The position numbers and the translations under genes are program-made. Shown in pieces: positions 33,566 through 44,917 of a stretch of DNA of 64,000 bases. The notes under the pieces are model-generated. The model saw only the letters and a program-made list of their open reading frames with translations, did not search any database and had not been told where the DNA came from. The DNA comes from Aurantiacibacter spongiae (lineage in GTDB: Bacteria; Pseudomonadota; Alphaproteobacteria; Sphingomonadales; Sphingomonadaceae). Within the stretch, counting starts at the first letter, position 1. Each line of letters starts with the position of its first letter. The stretch is from NCBI RefSeq assembly GCF_003815535.1, contig NZ_RPFZ01000001.1:1860001-1924000 (forward strand). Reading direction: 5' to 3'.

Positions 33566-33608
33566 TGTCCAGTTTTCGTTACGCTCCAACTGTCAATTTT
33601 TGTTGACG
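33566..33608. promoter_or_regulatory. Two tandem PpsR-like sites upstream of bchG
   Basis: TGTCCAGTTTTCGTTACG (33566-33583) and TGTCAATTTTTGTTGACG (33591-33608) each fit TGT-N12-ACA with one mismatch in the last base, separated by seven bases. Their centres are 25 bases apart, and they lie 28 bases before the bchG ATG, between the end of ppsR and bchG. The arrangement suggests cooperative binding and autogenous proximity to ppsR. Sequence match only. Confidence 0.6.
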
Positions 33609-33636
33609 ACTGTATCGGGGTGCGTAGGATTGCCGG

Positions 33637-34551
33637 ATGGTCAGTGCGCGACTTCCCGCGATTGCCGCCCCACCGCGATTTTCCGCCGTGCTGGAACTCG
33701 TCAAGCCCGTTACCTGGTTCGCCCCGGTATGGGCGCTGGCTTGCGGAAGCGTCGCCGGATGGCAGCCTGGGCAACCCTACCCGTGGGCGTTCGTCCTTGG
33801 CGGACTGGTGCTCGCCGGGCCGCTGGTGTGCGGCGGCACGCAGGCGGCGAACGACTGGTACGACCGGTATGTCGATGCGATCAACGAACCGGCCCGACCG
33901 ATCCCTTCCGGCCGGGTGCCCGGCCGCTGGGGGCTGGGGGTCGCGACGGCGTTGTCGCTGGTCGCTCTCACCTTTGCCGGCCTGCTCGGCGGCGGAGTGC
34001 TGCTCGCAACGGCCGCCGGCCTTGCTCTCGGCTGGGCCTACAGCGCGCCTCCGCTGCGCCTCAAGCGGGAGGGATGGACGGGGGCTGCCGCAACCGGGCT
34101 GGCCTACGAAGGACTTGCCTGGCTGACCGGAGCGATGATTGCCGGTGGAACCGGCGCTCTTGCCGAGCCGCTGATGGTTCCGTTCGCGCTGTTCTATTCG
34201 TTCGGAGCGCTCGGCATCATGGTCCTCAACGACTTCAAGGCGGTCGAGGGCGACCTGTCGACCGGTGTGCGATCGCTGCCCGCGCGCTATGGTGAGGCGA
34301 AGGCCGCGCGAATAGCCTGCCTGGTCATGATCGCGCCGCAGGTTGCGGTATCCGCTTCCCTTTTCTGGTTCGCTCAGCCGATGGCCGGTGCCGCGATTGC
34401 CGCGCTCATGGCCGGACAGCTTCTTGCCATGCGCCGGCTGCTGCGCGATCCGCGCGCGCATGCTCCGTGGTACAATGCGGTCGGGGTGCTGATGTATGTC
34501 GCCGGCATGATGATCGCCGCCGTGGCGGTGCACCACGGAATGTCCGCATGA
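33637..34551 (+). CDS. bchG: Bacteriochlorophyll synthase BchG
   Basis: BchG esterifies bacteriochlorophyllide a with geranylgeranyl or phytyl diphosphate; UbiA-type prenyltransferase with about nine membrane helices. It carries LELVKPVTWFAPVWALACG, the first Asp-rich site GTQAANDWYDRYVDAINEPARPIPSGR (NDxxDxxxD) and the second site MVLNDFKAVEGDLSTGVRSLP. 304 residues, normal length. Two PpsR-like sites precede it. It overlaps the next gene by four bases, forming the bchG-bch2-bchP operon. Confidence 0.96.
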   Translation: MVSARLPAIAAPPRFSAVLELVKPVTWFAPVWALACGSVAGWQPGQPYPWAFVLGGLVLAGPLVCGGTQAANDWYDRYVDAINEPARPIPSGRVPGRWGLGVATALSLVALTFAGLLGGGVLLATAAGLALGWAYSAPPLRLKREGWTGAAATGLAYEGLAWLTGAMIAGGTGALAEPLMVPFALFYSFGALGIMVLNDFKAVEGDLSTGVRSLPARYGEAKAARIACLVMIAPQVAVSASLFWFAQPMAGAAIAALMAGQLLAMRRLLRDPRAHAPWYNAVGVLMYVAGMMIAAVAVHHGMSA

Positions 34552-35840
34552 CCGGGTCGCGGGACGATGCGCTGCTTGGCTGGATCGGCGTCATGCGGGT
34601 GGGTGCGATCCAGGCATCGCTCGGCGCCATCGTCGTGCTGACGACTTCCCTGCTCAACCGGATCATGGTGGTGGAACTGGCACTGGCCGCGAGTGTGCCG
34701 GGCGCGCTCGTGGCCTTTCACTACGTGCTGCAGGTTCTTCGGCCGCGCTGGGGCCACGCTTCCGACAGGCTGGAGCGGCGCACTCCCTTCATCGCCGGGG
34801 GCATGACCGTGCTGGCCGGGGGCGGCATCGTCGCGACGCTGGGCACTGCGCTGCTGGACGGGGACTATCTCACCGGAATGCTGGTGGTGACAGGCGGCTT
34901 CGGCCTGATCGGTATCGGTGTCGGCATGGCCGGAACGGCGCTGCTGACGATGCTTGCCGAGCATGTCGAGGACGCCCGGCGCGGACCTGCCGCGGCGATC
35001 GTATGGTCGACCATGATTGCCGGGTTCGTCGTGACCACCATCATCGTGAGCGTGATGATCGACCCGTTCACGATGGGCGCGCTGGTCAAGGCCGGTTGCT
35101 CGGTTTCCCTCGGCGCCCTGACGCTCGCCCTGCTGGCGCTGATCGGGCTGGAGCCCGAGCGCAGGCTGCGGCGCGAACGCGACAGGCGGCCCTTCGCACT
35201 GTCCTTCGCCGCGGTCTGGGCGCAGCGCGAGGCGCGCCGGTTCACCTACTTCATCTTCGCGTCCATGCTCGCTTACAGCATGCAGGATCTGATCCTGGAA
35301 CCGTTCGCGGGCCGGGTCTTTGCGTTGTCTCCTTCGCAGACGACGGCGCTGACCTCGATCCAGAACGGCGCAACGCTCGCCGGAATGGCGCTGGCTGCGA
35401 TTGCCGCGCGGCAGTTCGGCGGAAGCGTAAAGGCCTTGCGCGGACTTACGCAGGCCGGTTGCGCGATTTCGGGACTGTCGCTGGCGATCCTTGCGTTATG
35501 CGGAACCGAAGGTCTACTGGCGCTGCTGCGGCCCGCGCTGCTTCTCCTCGGCCTTGGCAATGGCGTGTTCGCCGCAAGCGCGATCGCACTGATGATGGCT
35601 CTCGCCACGCGGGGGGAGGAAGCCGGAACACGCATGGGCGTATGGGGCGCCGCCCAGGCCCTGGCATTCGGTGCCGGCGGGCTTGCCGGCACGGTGCTCT
35701 ACGATATCGCCGCCCGCCTTACCGCATCGAGCACAGGCGGTTACGTGTCGGTTTTCGCGCTGGAAGCGCTGCTGTTCGTCGCAGCACCCGCATGGCTGGC
35801 ACGCGGCGAGCATTTCATGGCGAGGGAGGCGACGGCATGA
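34548..35840 (+). CDS. PucC/BCD-family transporter between bchG and bchP (Bch2/ORF428 type)
   Basis: A 430-residue polytopic membrane protein of the same family as LhaA, with SLLNRIMVVELALAASVPGAL, LQVLRPRWGHASDRLERRTPFI, AYSMQDLILEPFAGRVFALSP and TRMGVWGAAQALAFGAGG. Members at this position (often called ORF428 or bch2) lie between bchG and bchP in purple bacteria and are thought to move or insert bacteriochlorophyll. ATG at 34548 overlaps the bchG stop; the stop overlaps the bchP start by four bases. Its precise cargo cannot be told from the sequence. Confidence 0.9.
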   Translation: MTGSRDDALLGWIGVMRVGAIQASLGAIVVLTTSLLNRIMVVELALAASVPGALVAFHYVLQVLRPRWGHASDRLERRTPFIAGGMTVLAGGGIVATLGTALLDGDYLTGMLVVTGGFGLIGIGVGMAGTALLTMLAEHVEDARRGPAAAIVWSTMIAGFVVTTIIVSVMIDPFTMGALVKAGCSVSLGALTLALLALIGLEPERRLRRERDRRPFALSFAAVWAQREARRFTYFIFASMLAYSMQDLILEPFAGRVFALSPSQTTALTSIQNGATLAGMALAAIAARQFGGSVKALRGLTQAGCAISGLSLAILALCGTEGLLALLRPALLLLGLGNGVFAASAIALMMALATRGEEAGTRMGVWGAAQALAFGAGGLAGTVLYDIAARLTASSTGGYVSVFALEALLFVAAPAWLARGEHFMAREATA

Positions 35841-37105
35841 CAGACACTAGCGCTGCACCGCAATTCGATGTCGTAGTGGTTGGCGGCGGACCGTCCGGAG
35901 CGACCGCGGCCCATACCCTGGCGCAGGCCGGCATCGCGGTCATGCTCCTTGATCGCGCGGATTGCATCAAGCCGTGCGGCGGTGCGATACCCCCGCGCGC
36001 AATCGACGACTTCGCCATTCCCGAAAGCCAGCTATGCGCCCGCATTCTCGCCGCTCGGGCCGTCGCGCCATCGGGCCGCGCGGTGACGATGGACATCAGC
36101 GACAGCCTGCCAGACGGTTACGTCGGCATGGTCGACCGGGCACGGTTCGACCCGTGGCTCAGACGCCGCGCCGCCGCCGTCGGCGCAGAACTCAGGGAAG
36201 GGCGTTTCAGGACGCTCCAGCGACTGCCTGACGGTGGCTACCGGCTGGAATATCAACCGCGCGACGGCAACCGGGTGGCGGTGGTCCGCGCGCGCATCGT
36301 CATTGGCGCCGACGGTGCCAATTCGCAGGTCGCGCGGCAGGCGCTGCCCGGGCAGAAGGGGCGACACGTGTTCGCCTATCACGAGATCGTGGCCCGCCCC
36401 GCGGCGCCCTCTCCGGCCCTTGCGGAAACCTGCTGCGACGTCATCTATCGCGGCGATCTTTCGCCCGATTTCTACAGCTGGATATTTCCGCACGGCGACA
36501 CCATCAGCATCGGCACGGGCACCGCGCGCAAGGGGTTCGCCCTGCGCGAGGCGGTCGCGCAGTTGCGACGCGAACTGTCTCTGACCGGCAGCGACGGCGT
36601 GCGAACCGTTCGCCGCGAGGGCGCGCCGATTCCAATGAAGCCCCTCAAACGGTGGGAGGACGGCCACGGCGTGCTTCTGGTCGGCGATGCGGCCGGCGTC
36701 GTCGCACCGGCATCCGGCGAGGGCATCTATTACGCCATGCGCTGCGGCGAGCTGGGCGCTCAGGCGGCGGCGCGGGCCGTGGCCAGCGGCGAGTTGCGGC
36801 ATCTCGCCGAGGTGCGCAGGGCTTTCCTCGCCGAGCATGGCAAGGTCTTTCGCGCGCTCGGACTGTTGCAGGCCTGCTGGTACCGGACCGATTGGCTGCG
36901 GGAGCGGTTCGTCGCGCTGTGCCGCGACCGCGACGTCCAGCGGCTGACATGGATCGCCTATACCGAAAAGCGCATGATGAAGGCGCAGCACGGTGCGCAT
37001 CTTCGCCTGATGGCGACCAATATCGCCAATCTCGCACCGGGCTGGCTGAGCGCGATCGTGTCGCGCCAGATGCGATCTTCCGGACCCATTTCCGCTCGTC
37101 GGTAA
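35837..37105 (+). CDS. bchP: Geranylgeranyl reductase BchP
   Basis: BchP reduces the geranylgeranyl tail of bacteriochlorophyll (or the free diphosphate) to phytyl with NADPH. The 422-residue flavoprotein has the FAD fold VVVVGGGPSGATAAHTLAQAG (motif GGGPSGATAA, residues 16-25), CIKPCGGAIPPRAIDDF, IGADGANSQVARQAL and GVLLVGDAAGVVAPASGEGIYYAM. ATG at 35837 overlaps the preceding stop by four bases; the long open frame upstream is a shadow. The product is somewhat longer than the roughly 390 residues usual. Confidence 0.95.
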   Translation: MTDTSAAPQFDVVVVGGGPSGATAAHTLAQAGIAVMLLDRADCIKPCGGAIPPRAIDDFAIPESQLCARILAARAVAPSGRAVTMDISDSLPDGYVGMVDRARFDPWLRRRAAAVGAELREGRFRTLQRLPDGGYRLEYQPRDGNRVAVVRARIVIGADGANSQVARQALPGQKGRHVFAYHEIVARPAAPSPALAETCCDVIYRGDLSPDFYSWIFPHGDTISIGTGTARKGFALREAVAQLRRELSLTGSDGVRTVRREGAPIPMKPLKRWEDGHGVLLVGDAAGVVAPASGEGIYYAMRCGELGAQAAARAVASGELRHLAEVRRAFLAEHGKVFRALGLLQACWYRTDWLRERFVALCRDRDVQRLTWIAYTEKRMMKAQHGAHLRLMATNIANLAPGWLSAIVSRQMRSSGPISARR

Positions 37106-37116
37106 TTGTAGCCTGC

Positions 37117-38019
37117 ATGAGCAAGGACAAGGACGCCGGCAAGGGCGATACTTCGGTGGAGAACAGTCCGCAGGATCGCGAACTCGAAGCGCTTTCCAGC
37201 AACGACAAGCGGATCATCCGGCGTCACGAGACCGCCAACGCGAAGCTCGTTCACGAAATCATCCGGCTGCGCGGTATCGAGGAACTGGAGCGCCCGTTCT
37301 TCTCGCTCTTGTGGTCCGCGCTCGGGGCCGGCTTCGTGATCGGCCTGTCTCCCTACGCAATGGGCATTCTCGGCGTCGAACTGCCCGAAGGGCCGTACAA
37401 GGACATCATCGTCTCGCTCGGCTACGTAGTCGGGTTCGTCGCCGTGATCGCGGGCCGGATGCAGCTGTTCACCGAAAGCACGATTACCGCGGTGCTGCCC
37501 GCCGCGACGACGGTCTGCGTCAAGAACACGCTCCGCACGCTTCGCCTGTGGATCATCGTTTTCGCCGGCAACATGATCGGCACCTTCATGTTCGCCCTGT
37601 TCACATACTGGGACATCCCCCACCAGCCGGAAATCTCCGAGGAGATCCGCCGCCTCTCCGCAGAGGCGATGGGTCACTACATGGTCGCCCCGTTCCTGCT
37701 GGGCATACCCGCAGGGTTCATGCTGGCGGTTCTGGTCTGGTCGCTACCGAACCTGGAACGGCAGGAGATGCTCGCCATCTCGCTCATCACCGGTTTCATG
37801 GCGCTGGCGCACGTCGCCCATAGCGTTGTCGGAGCGGCGGAGATGTGGGTGTCGGTGCTGTTCGGCGACGTGACGCTGGGCGACGGGCTGTTCGGCTTCC
37901 TTCTGCCCGCGGCGCTCGGCAACCTCGTGGGCGGGGCGGTGCTGTTCGCCTTTCTTGCCCATGCGCAGGTCCGTCCGGAAATCGAGGACGACAAGGAAGC
38001 GGGCGTGGTTGACGGCTAG
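37117..38019 (+). CDS. Formate/nitrite transporter (FNT) family channel, YfdC-like subgroup
   Basis: A 300-residue membrane protein with six helices of the FNT fold: PFFSLLWSALGAGFVIGLSPYAMG, YVVGFVAVIAGRMQLFTESTITAVLPA, LWIIVFAGNMIGTFMFALF and AHVAHSVVGAAEMW with the conserved histidine region. It has a charged N-terminal extension of about 55 residues (SKDKDAGKGDTSVENSPQDR) as in E. coli YfdC and relatives, whose substrate is unknown. It follows bchP by 11 bases, so it may be transcribed with bchG-bch2-bchP. A transport role in photosynthesis is not shown. Confidence 0.82.
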   Translation: MSKDKDAGKGDTSVENSPQDRELEALSSNDKRIIRRHETANAKLVHEIIRLRGIEELERPFFSLLWSALGAGFVIGLSPYAMGILGVELPEGPYKDIIVSLGYVVGFVAVIAGRMQLFTESTITAVLPAATTVCVKNTLRTLRLWIIVFAGNMIGTFMFALFTYWDIPHQPEISEEIRRLSAEAMGHYMVAPFLLGIPAGFMLAVLVWSLPNLERQEMLAISLITGFMALAHVAHSVVGAAEMWVSVLFGDVTLGDGLFGFLLPAALGNLVGGAVLFAFLAHAQVRPEIEDDKEAGVVDG

Positions 38020-38040
38020 ACGCGAAACGCGAAGCCCGTC
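38011..38040. terminator. Weak inverted repeat between convergent FNT and cyoD genes
   Basis: GACGGC (38011-38016) can pair with GCCCGTC (38034-38040, one bulge), enclosing CGCG-AAA-CGCG (38021-38031). It spans the 3' ends of both convergent genes. No T-run flanks it on either side, so use as a bidirectional terminator is only a possibility. Confidence 0.3.
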
Positions 38041-38368
38041 ACCCCATCCTCGCGTGCTGGCTGAACAGAATCCACATCGTTCCGCCCACCATCAGCAGGA
38101 CGACAAGGCCGGTAAAAAGCACGAGTTGCAGATCGTCGCGATGCGACCGGTCGAGATCGACATGCAGGAAGTAGCGAAAATGGGCGGCGATCTGAAGCAG
38201 GGCCAGCGCGCCCAGCCCGGCCAGCAGCCAGCCGGTCGAAACCGGCCTGAAGATGACGAGCGCAAAACTCGCCGCCGTCAACAGGATCGCCGCCGCCAGC
38301 CCCGTCACGAGATCGCGCCATTCGCGGCGCGGATCGCCATCTTCGCTGTCGGGCAGGTTGGTCGCCAT
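38039..38368 (-). CDS. cyoD: Cytochrome o ubiquinol oxidase subunit IV CyoD
   Basis: A small 109-residue membrane subunit of the bo3-type quinol oxidase with three membrane helices (LVTGLAAAILLTAASFALVIF, GWLLAGLGALALLQIAAHFRYFLH, LQLVLFTGLVVLLMVGGTMWI). The HFRYFLHVD motif is typical of the COX4/CyoD family. ATG at 38368 overlaps the cyoC stop by one base. Last gene of cyoABCD. Confidence 0.93.
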   Translation of the reverse strand: MATNLPDSEDGDPRREWRDLVTGLAAAILLTAASFALVIFRPVSTGWLLAGLGALALLQIAAHFRYFLHVDLDRSHRDDLQLVLFTGLVVLLMVGGTMWILFSQHARMG

Positions 38369-38994
38369 CACACCGCTCCGAACAGGAACGCGACGGTCAC
38401 GATAGCGACCCACACGATGTCGAGCATGTGCCAGAACAGCGCCAGCCGCATGATGCGCAGCCGTACCACCTGTTGCAACCGCCCGACACGCATCCGCATG
38501 AGCAGGACGCCCACCCACAGGAGACCGGCGGCGACATGCAGCCCGTGGCAGGCTAGCAGGGTGAAATGCGCCGAGAGGAAGCCGCTGCGCTGCGGCACCG
38601 CGCCATCGGCGACCAGGCGGACGAAATCGCGCGCCTCCAGGCCCAGGAAGGCGAGGCCGAGAGCGGCCGTGACAAGCAGCCATCGCACCGTCTGCCGCGG
38701 ATCCTGCTCGTATTTCTGCGCCAGCGAGGCCAGACCGAAGGTAAAGCTCGATGCGAGCAACAGCGCGGTTTCGATCGCCGCGCTGGCAAGGTCGGTCACG
38801 TCGCGGGGCGCCGGGCCGCCCGCCACACCGTGCACGCTCATCGTGGCATAGGTTGCCAGCAACACGGCGAACAGCACGAGGTCGCTCATCAGGAAGACCC
38901 AGAAGCCGAACATGACCGGTTCCGGCTTGCGATGAACTTCGGGGTGCGACGATTCGGCAGCGACGCCGGGATGGCGGGCGACGTTATCGTTCAT
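38368..38994 (-). CDS. cyoC: Cytochrome o ubiquinol oxidase subunit III CyoC
   Basis: A 208-residue COX3-family membrane protein: FGFWVFLMSDLVLFAVLLATY, ASAAIETALLLASSFTFGLAS, FTLLACHGLHVAAGLLWVGV and a C-terminal LALFWHMLDIVWVAIVTVAFLF helix. Five membrane spans as in CyoC. ATG 38994 overlaps the cyoB stop by four bases. Start and length match the family. Confidence 0.94.
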   Translation of the reverse strand: MNDNVARHPGVAAESSHPEVHRKPEPVMFGFWVFLMSDLVLFAVLLATYATMSVHGVAGGPAPRDVTDLASAAIETALLLASSFTFGLASLAQKYEQDPRQTVRWLLVTAALGLAFLGLEARDFVRLVADGAVPQRSGFLSAHFTLLACHGLHVAAGLLWVGVLLMRMRVGRLQQVVRLRIMRLALFWHMLDIVWVAIVTVAFLFGAV

Positions 38995-41054
38995 TGCGTT
39001 GCCACCGCCCGGCCGCGGTTTGCAGGTTCGAGTTCGGCGAAGCGGTCGATGGGCGTGGCCGCGCGCGCGCGGGTCAGCCATGCCTCGTGCTGCCTGCGGA
39101 CATCGGCGGCGGGGATGGTGCGCATCTGGTCGGTATCGAAGCTGCGCACGATCAAGGCGCCCCATGCCGCAGCAAAGCCGGCGACGGCCGCCCACCAGAT
39201 ATGCCAGACAAGCGCGAAGGCGCAGACACAGGCGGCGGCCCCGATGATGACCGGGATACCGGTATTGCGCGGGACTTCGATGTCCTCGTAACTATCGGGC
39301 GAGCGATAGGCGCTCTCCTGCCGCTTCATGACGGTGAAGGTCTCGGTATCGACGACCTTCGGCAGCACGGCGAAATTGTATTCGGGCGGCGGGGAGGGCG
39401 TCCACCATTCGAGCGAATGTCCGTCCCACGGATCGCCGATGGGTGCGGCCAGCTCGTCGCGCCGCTTCACGCTCAGCCACAATTGAACGAGCAGCGCGAC
39501 GAAGCCGAAGGCGATCAGCCACGCGCCCGCCCAGGCGAACAGCAGGAAGGGTTCGTATTCGGCGCGGTAGAACTGCGCCGTGCGTCGCGTCGCTCCCATC
39601 AGGCCGAGGATGTAGAGCGGCATGAAGGCGGCCAGGAACCCGCCGCTCCAGCAGACCCAGGCGATGCGCCCCCAACGTTCGTCGAGGCGGAAGCCGAAAA
39701 CCTTGGGGAACCAGAACATGTAACCTGCGAGCAGGCCGAAAAGCGTTCCGGGTACCAGCATGTTATGGAAGTGCGCGACCAGGAACAGCGAGTTGTGAAC
39801 CGCGAAATCGACCGGCGGATTGGCGAGGATGATCCCCGAAAGCCCCCCGATCACGAAACAGGCGATGAAGGTGATCGCGAACAGCATCGGGGCGGTCAGC
39901 CGGATACGCCCCCGGTACATCGTCAGCAGCCAGTCATACACCTTCACTCCGGTGGGTATCCCGATCAGCATGGTGGCGATGCCGAAAGCGGCGTTGACGC
40001 TGGCGCTCTGCCCCATGGTGAAGAAATGGTGCAGCCAGACCGTGAAACTGAGCACCGCGATGCACATCACCGCGAACACCATGGACGGATAGCCGTAAAG
40101 CCGCTTGCCGGAGAAGGTGGAGATCACCTCCGACCAGATGCCGAAGGCAGGCAGGACGAGGATGTAGACCTCGGGATGGCCGAACAGCCAGAACATGTTG
40201 GCATAGGCCATCATGTTGCCGCCGAGATCGTTCGTGAAGAAATGGAAACCGGCATAGCGATCAAGCGCCAGCAACCCCGTCGCCACGGTAAGCGGCGGCA
40301 TGGCGAAGATCATCAGGATCGCCGTGCACAGCGCGCACCAGCAGAACAGCGGCATGCGGAACAGCTGCATGCCGGGGGCACGTTCCTTGTAGATCGTCAC
40401 GGCGAAATTTATTCCGCTGAGCATCGATCCGACGGACGCGAGCGAAACGGCCCAGATCCAGTAATCCACACCCTCACCGGGGCTGAAGGGTGTTTCGGTG
40501 AACGGGGGATATGCGCTCCACCCGCCGATCGCGAACTTGCCCACCACAAGGCTTGCCATGACGATTCCGGCCCCCGCAGCCGTCAGCCACAGGCCGACAG
40601 CGTTGAGGAAGGGGAACGTCAGGTCGCGCGCCCCTATCTGCAACGGCATGACGTAATTGATGACGCCGGTCAGGAACGGCATTGCGGTGAAGAAGATCAT
40701 CGCCGTGCCATGGGTGGAGAAAAGCTGGGCGAAATGTTCGGGGCTGACGACGCCGTCGGCATTCACGGCCAGCGCCTGCTGCATCCGCATGAGACCCGCC
40801 TCGATCAACGCGCGGGCAAGCATCACGAAGGCGATCACGGTGTACATGATACCGATCCGCTTGTGGTCGAGGCTGGTCAGCCACTCCTCCCACAACCACC
40901 GCCAGCGATGCTTGACCGTCAGCAGGACGACAACCGCCAGCGGTGCCGCGATCGCGATGCCGGCGGCGCAGTCGGCAATGAGATCGCCCTTGGGGGGAAA
41001 GTCCGACCAGCGCAGCGTGCCGAACAGCCAGTATATCCAGTCGTGACCGGTCAC
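38991..41054 (-). CDS. cyoB: Cytochrome o ubiquinol oxidase subunit I CyoB
   Basis: Catalytic haem-copper subunit of the bo3 quinol oxidase, 687 residues. The N terminus RWLWEEWLTSLDHKRIGIMYT is followed by low-spin haem ligand FSTHGTAMIFF, the binuclear-centre sequence WLFGHPEVYILVLPAFGIWSEV (Cu histidine cross-linked to tyrosine) and YPSMVF, VWLHHFF (two more Cu ligands) and LFLVAHFHNMLVPG (haem ligands). Start is GTG at 41054, overlapping the cyoA stop. It reduces oxygen to water with ubiquinol and pumps protons. Confidence 0.96.
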   Translation of the reverse strand: MTGHDWIYWLFGTLRWSDFPPKGDLIADCAAGIAIAAPLAVVVLLTVKHRWRWLWEEWLTSLDHKRIGIMYTVIAFVMLARALIEAGLMRMQQALAVNADGVVSPEHFAQLFSTHGTAMIFFTAMPFLTGVINYVMPLQIGARDLTFPFLNAVGLWLTAAGAGIVMASLVVGKFAIGGWSAYPPFTETPFSPGEGVDYWIWAVSLASVGSMLSGINFAVTIYKERAPGMQLFRMPLFCWCALCTAILMIFAMPPLTVATGLLALDRYAGFHFFTNDLGGNMMAYANMFWLFGHPEVYILVLPAFGIWSEVISTFSGKRLYGYPSMVFAVMCIAVLSFTVWLHHFFTMGQSASVNAAFGIATMLIGIPTGVKVYDWLLTMYRGRIRLTAPMLFAITFIACFVIGGLSGIILANPPVDFAVHNSLFLVAHFHNMLVPGTLFGLLAGYMFWFPKVFGFRLDERWGRIAWVCWSGGFLAAFMPLYILGLMGATRRTAQFYRAEYEPFLLFAWAGAWLIAFGFVALLVQLWLSVKRRDELAAPIGDPWDGHSLEWWTPSPPPEYNFAVLPKVVDTETFTVMKRQESAYRSPDSYEDIEVPRNTGIPVIIGAAACVCAFALVWHIWWAAVAGFAAAWGALIVRSFDTDQMRTIPAADVRRQHEAWLTRARAATPIDRFAELEPANRGRAVATQ

Positions 41055-41983
41055 GGCATCGCCCCCGCCGGGATATCGTGCGCGGCCGGCCGGAGCTCCG
41101 GGGGATGCGGTGCGTCGCCGTGGAGCATGGGCGCGGTATTCTTCGCCGGACGGTACTTCGCCACGATGCGGTCGAACAGGTTCGGGGCGACGGCGCCGAA
41201 ATGCAGCGGCCGTGCCACCGTGGACGGGCGGGCGAGGCGAGCGTAGGCAGCAAGGGTCATCGGCGCGCCTGCTCTGTTCGCGGCGATCCAGTCGCGATAC
41301 CCTTCATCGTCGCGAACACGCACGACGAATTTCTGCTCGTGGAAATGGCGCCCGTTGAATTGCGTGTTCATGCCCCGGAAATCGCCCAGTTCGTCGGTCA
41401 GCAGGTGCAGCTGCGTCTCCATTCCCGCCATGGCGTAGATCTGGCTGCCGAGACGCGGCACGACAAATGACATCATCGGTCCGTCCGCAGTCAGCGTGAA
41501 AGCAACTTCGCGCCCCTCGGGCAGGACCAGTTCATTGACCGATGCGATATTTTCGTCGGGGTAGATGAACAGGAATTTCCAGTCGAGCCCCACGACTTCG
41601 ATGCGTAGCGGATCGCGTCCGGCGGGATCGAGCCTCTCATAGGGGTCGAGGCGATGGGTCGTGTGCCATAGTGAAAAGGACAGAAGACCGACGATCACGA
41701 AAGGCACGCCCCAGATAAAGACTTCCAGCGGCCAGGCGAAATCCCAGTCGGGTCGATAGGTGCTGTCGCGCCGGGTCAGGCGATAGCGCCACAATACGAC
41801 CGGAAGCATGACGAATACCGGCACGATGACGATCATCACCAGCAACGTCGTGCGGACCAGGTGGTCATGCTGGATCGCCGCCACCCGGCCCGCCGGAAAC
41901 AGGATGCCGTCCTTGGCGAGCGAGCATCCGGTGAGGAGAAGCGGGATGGCAAGCAGGCAGGAAAGGCGACGCGCGAAATTCAC
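41051..41983 (-). CDS. cyoA: Cytochrome o ubiquinol oxidase subunit II CyoA
   Basis: A 310-residue lipoprotein subunit with signal sequence and lipobox (LAIPLLLTGC, cysteine about residue 20), two membrane helices and a periplasmic cupredoxin-like domain (LDWKFLFIYPDENIASVNELVLP). No Cu-A ligand set is seen, as expected for a quinol oxidase. A GTG start at 41983 with AAGGG upstream is chosen; the open frame continues to 42115 without homology or signal-like sequence. First gene of the leftward cyoABCD operon. The 246-base gap to 42230 shows no other feature I can support. Confidence 0.92.
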   Translation of the reverse strand: MNFARRLSCLLAIPLLLTGCSLAKDGILFPAGRVAAIQHDHLVRTTLLVMIVIVPVFVMLPVVLWRYRLTRRDSTYRPDWDFAWPLEVFIWGVPFVIVGLLSFSLWHTTHRLDPYERLDPAGRDPLRIEVVGLDWKFLFIYPDENIASVNELVLPEGREVAFTLTADGPMMSFVVPRLGSQIYAMAGMETQLHLLTDELGDFRGMNTQFNGRHFHEQKFVVRVRDDEGYRDWIAANRAGAPMTLAAYARLARPSTVARPLHFGAVAPNLFDRIVAKYRPAKNTAPMLHGDAPHPPELRPAAHDIPAGAMP

Positions 41984-42229
41984 GCCGACCCTTTGCAGCG
42001 GATCGCCCCCTGTCCGCAACGGCCTTTGTGAATCGAATCGCGCGGCACCGGTTGGGCCGGCAGGTGATCGGTTGCTTCCCCGATCCGCCCAGGGCCGCAC
42101 CACGTCGTGACGCAATCACGGCTGGCAATATGGGCCCGTCGATGCTGAAAGGACCGGCAAGACGAGTTTTGCAGGAGGACTGACTTTCATGTGGCGCACC
42201 CGCATCGACTCCCGGAAGCGGGGCTCGCG

Positions 42230-44894
<2,665 letters not shown>

Positions 44895-44917
44895 GCAACG
44901 AAGCGGAGGACCGGGTC

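Noticed and set aside
38994-41246. 750-codon open frame on the plus strand
   Set aside because: Antisense shadow of cyoB/cyoA; Asp/Glu/Arg/His-rich and without domain.
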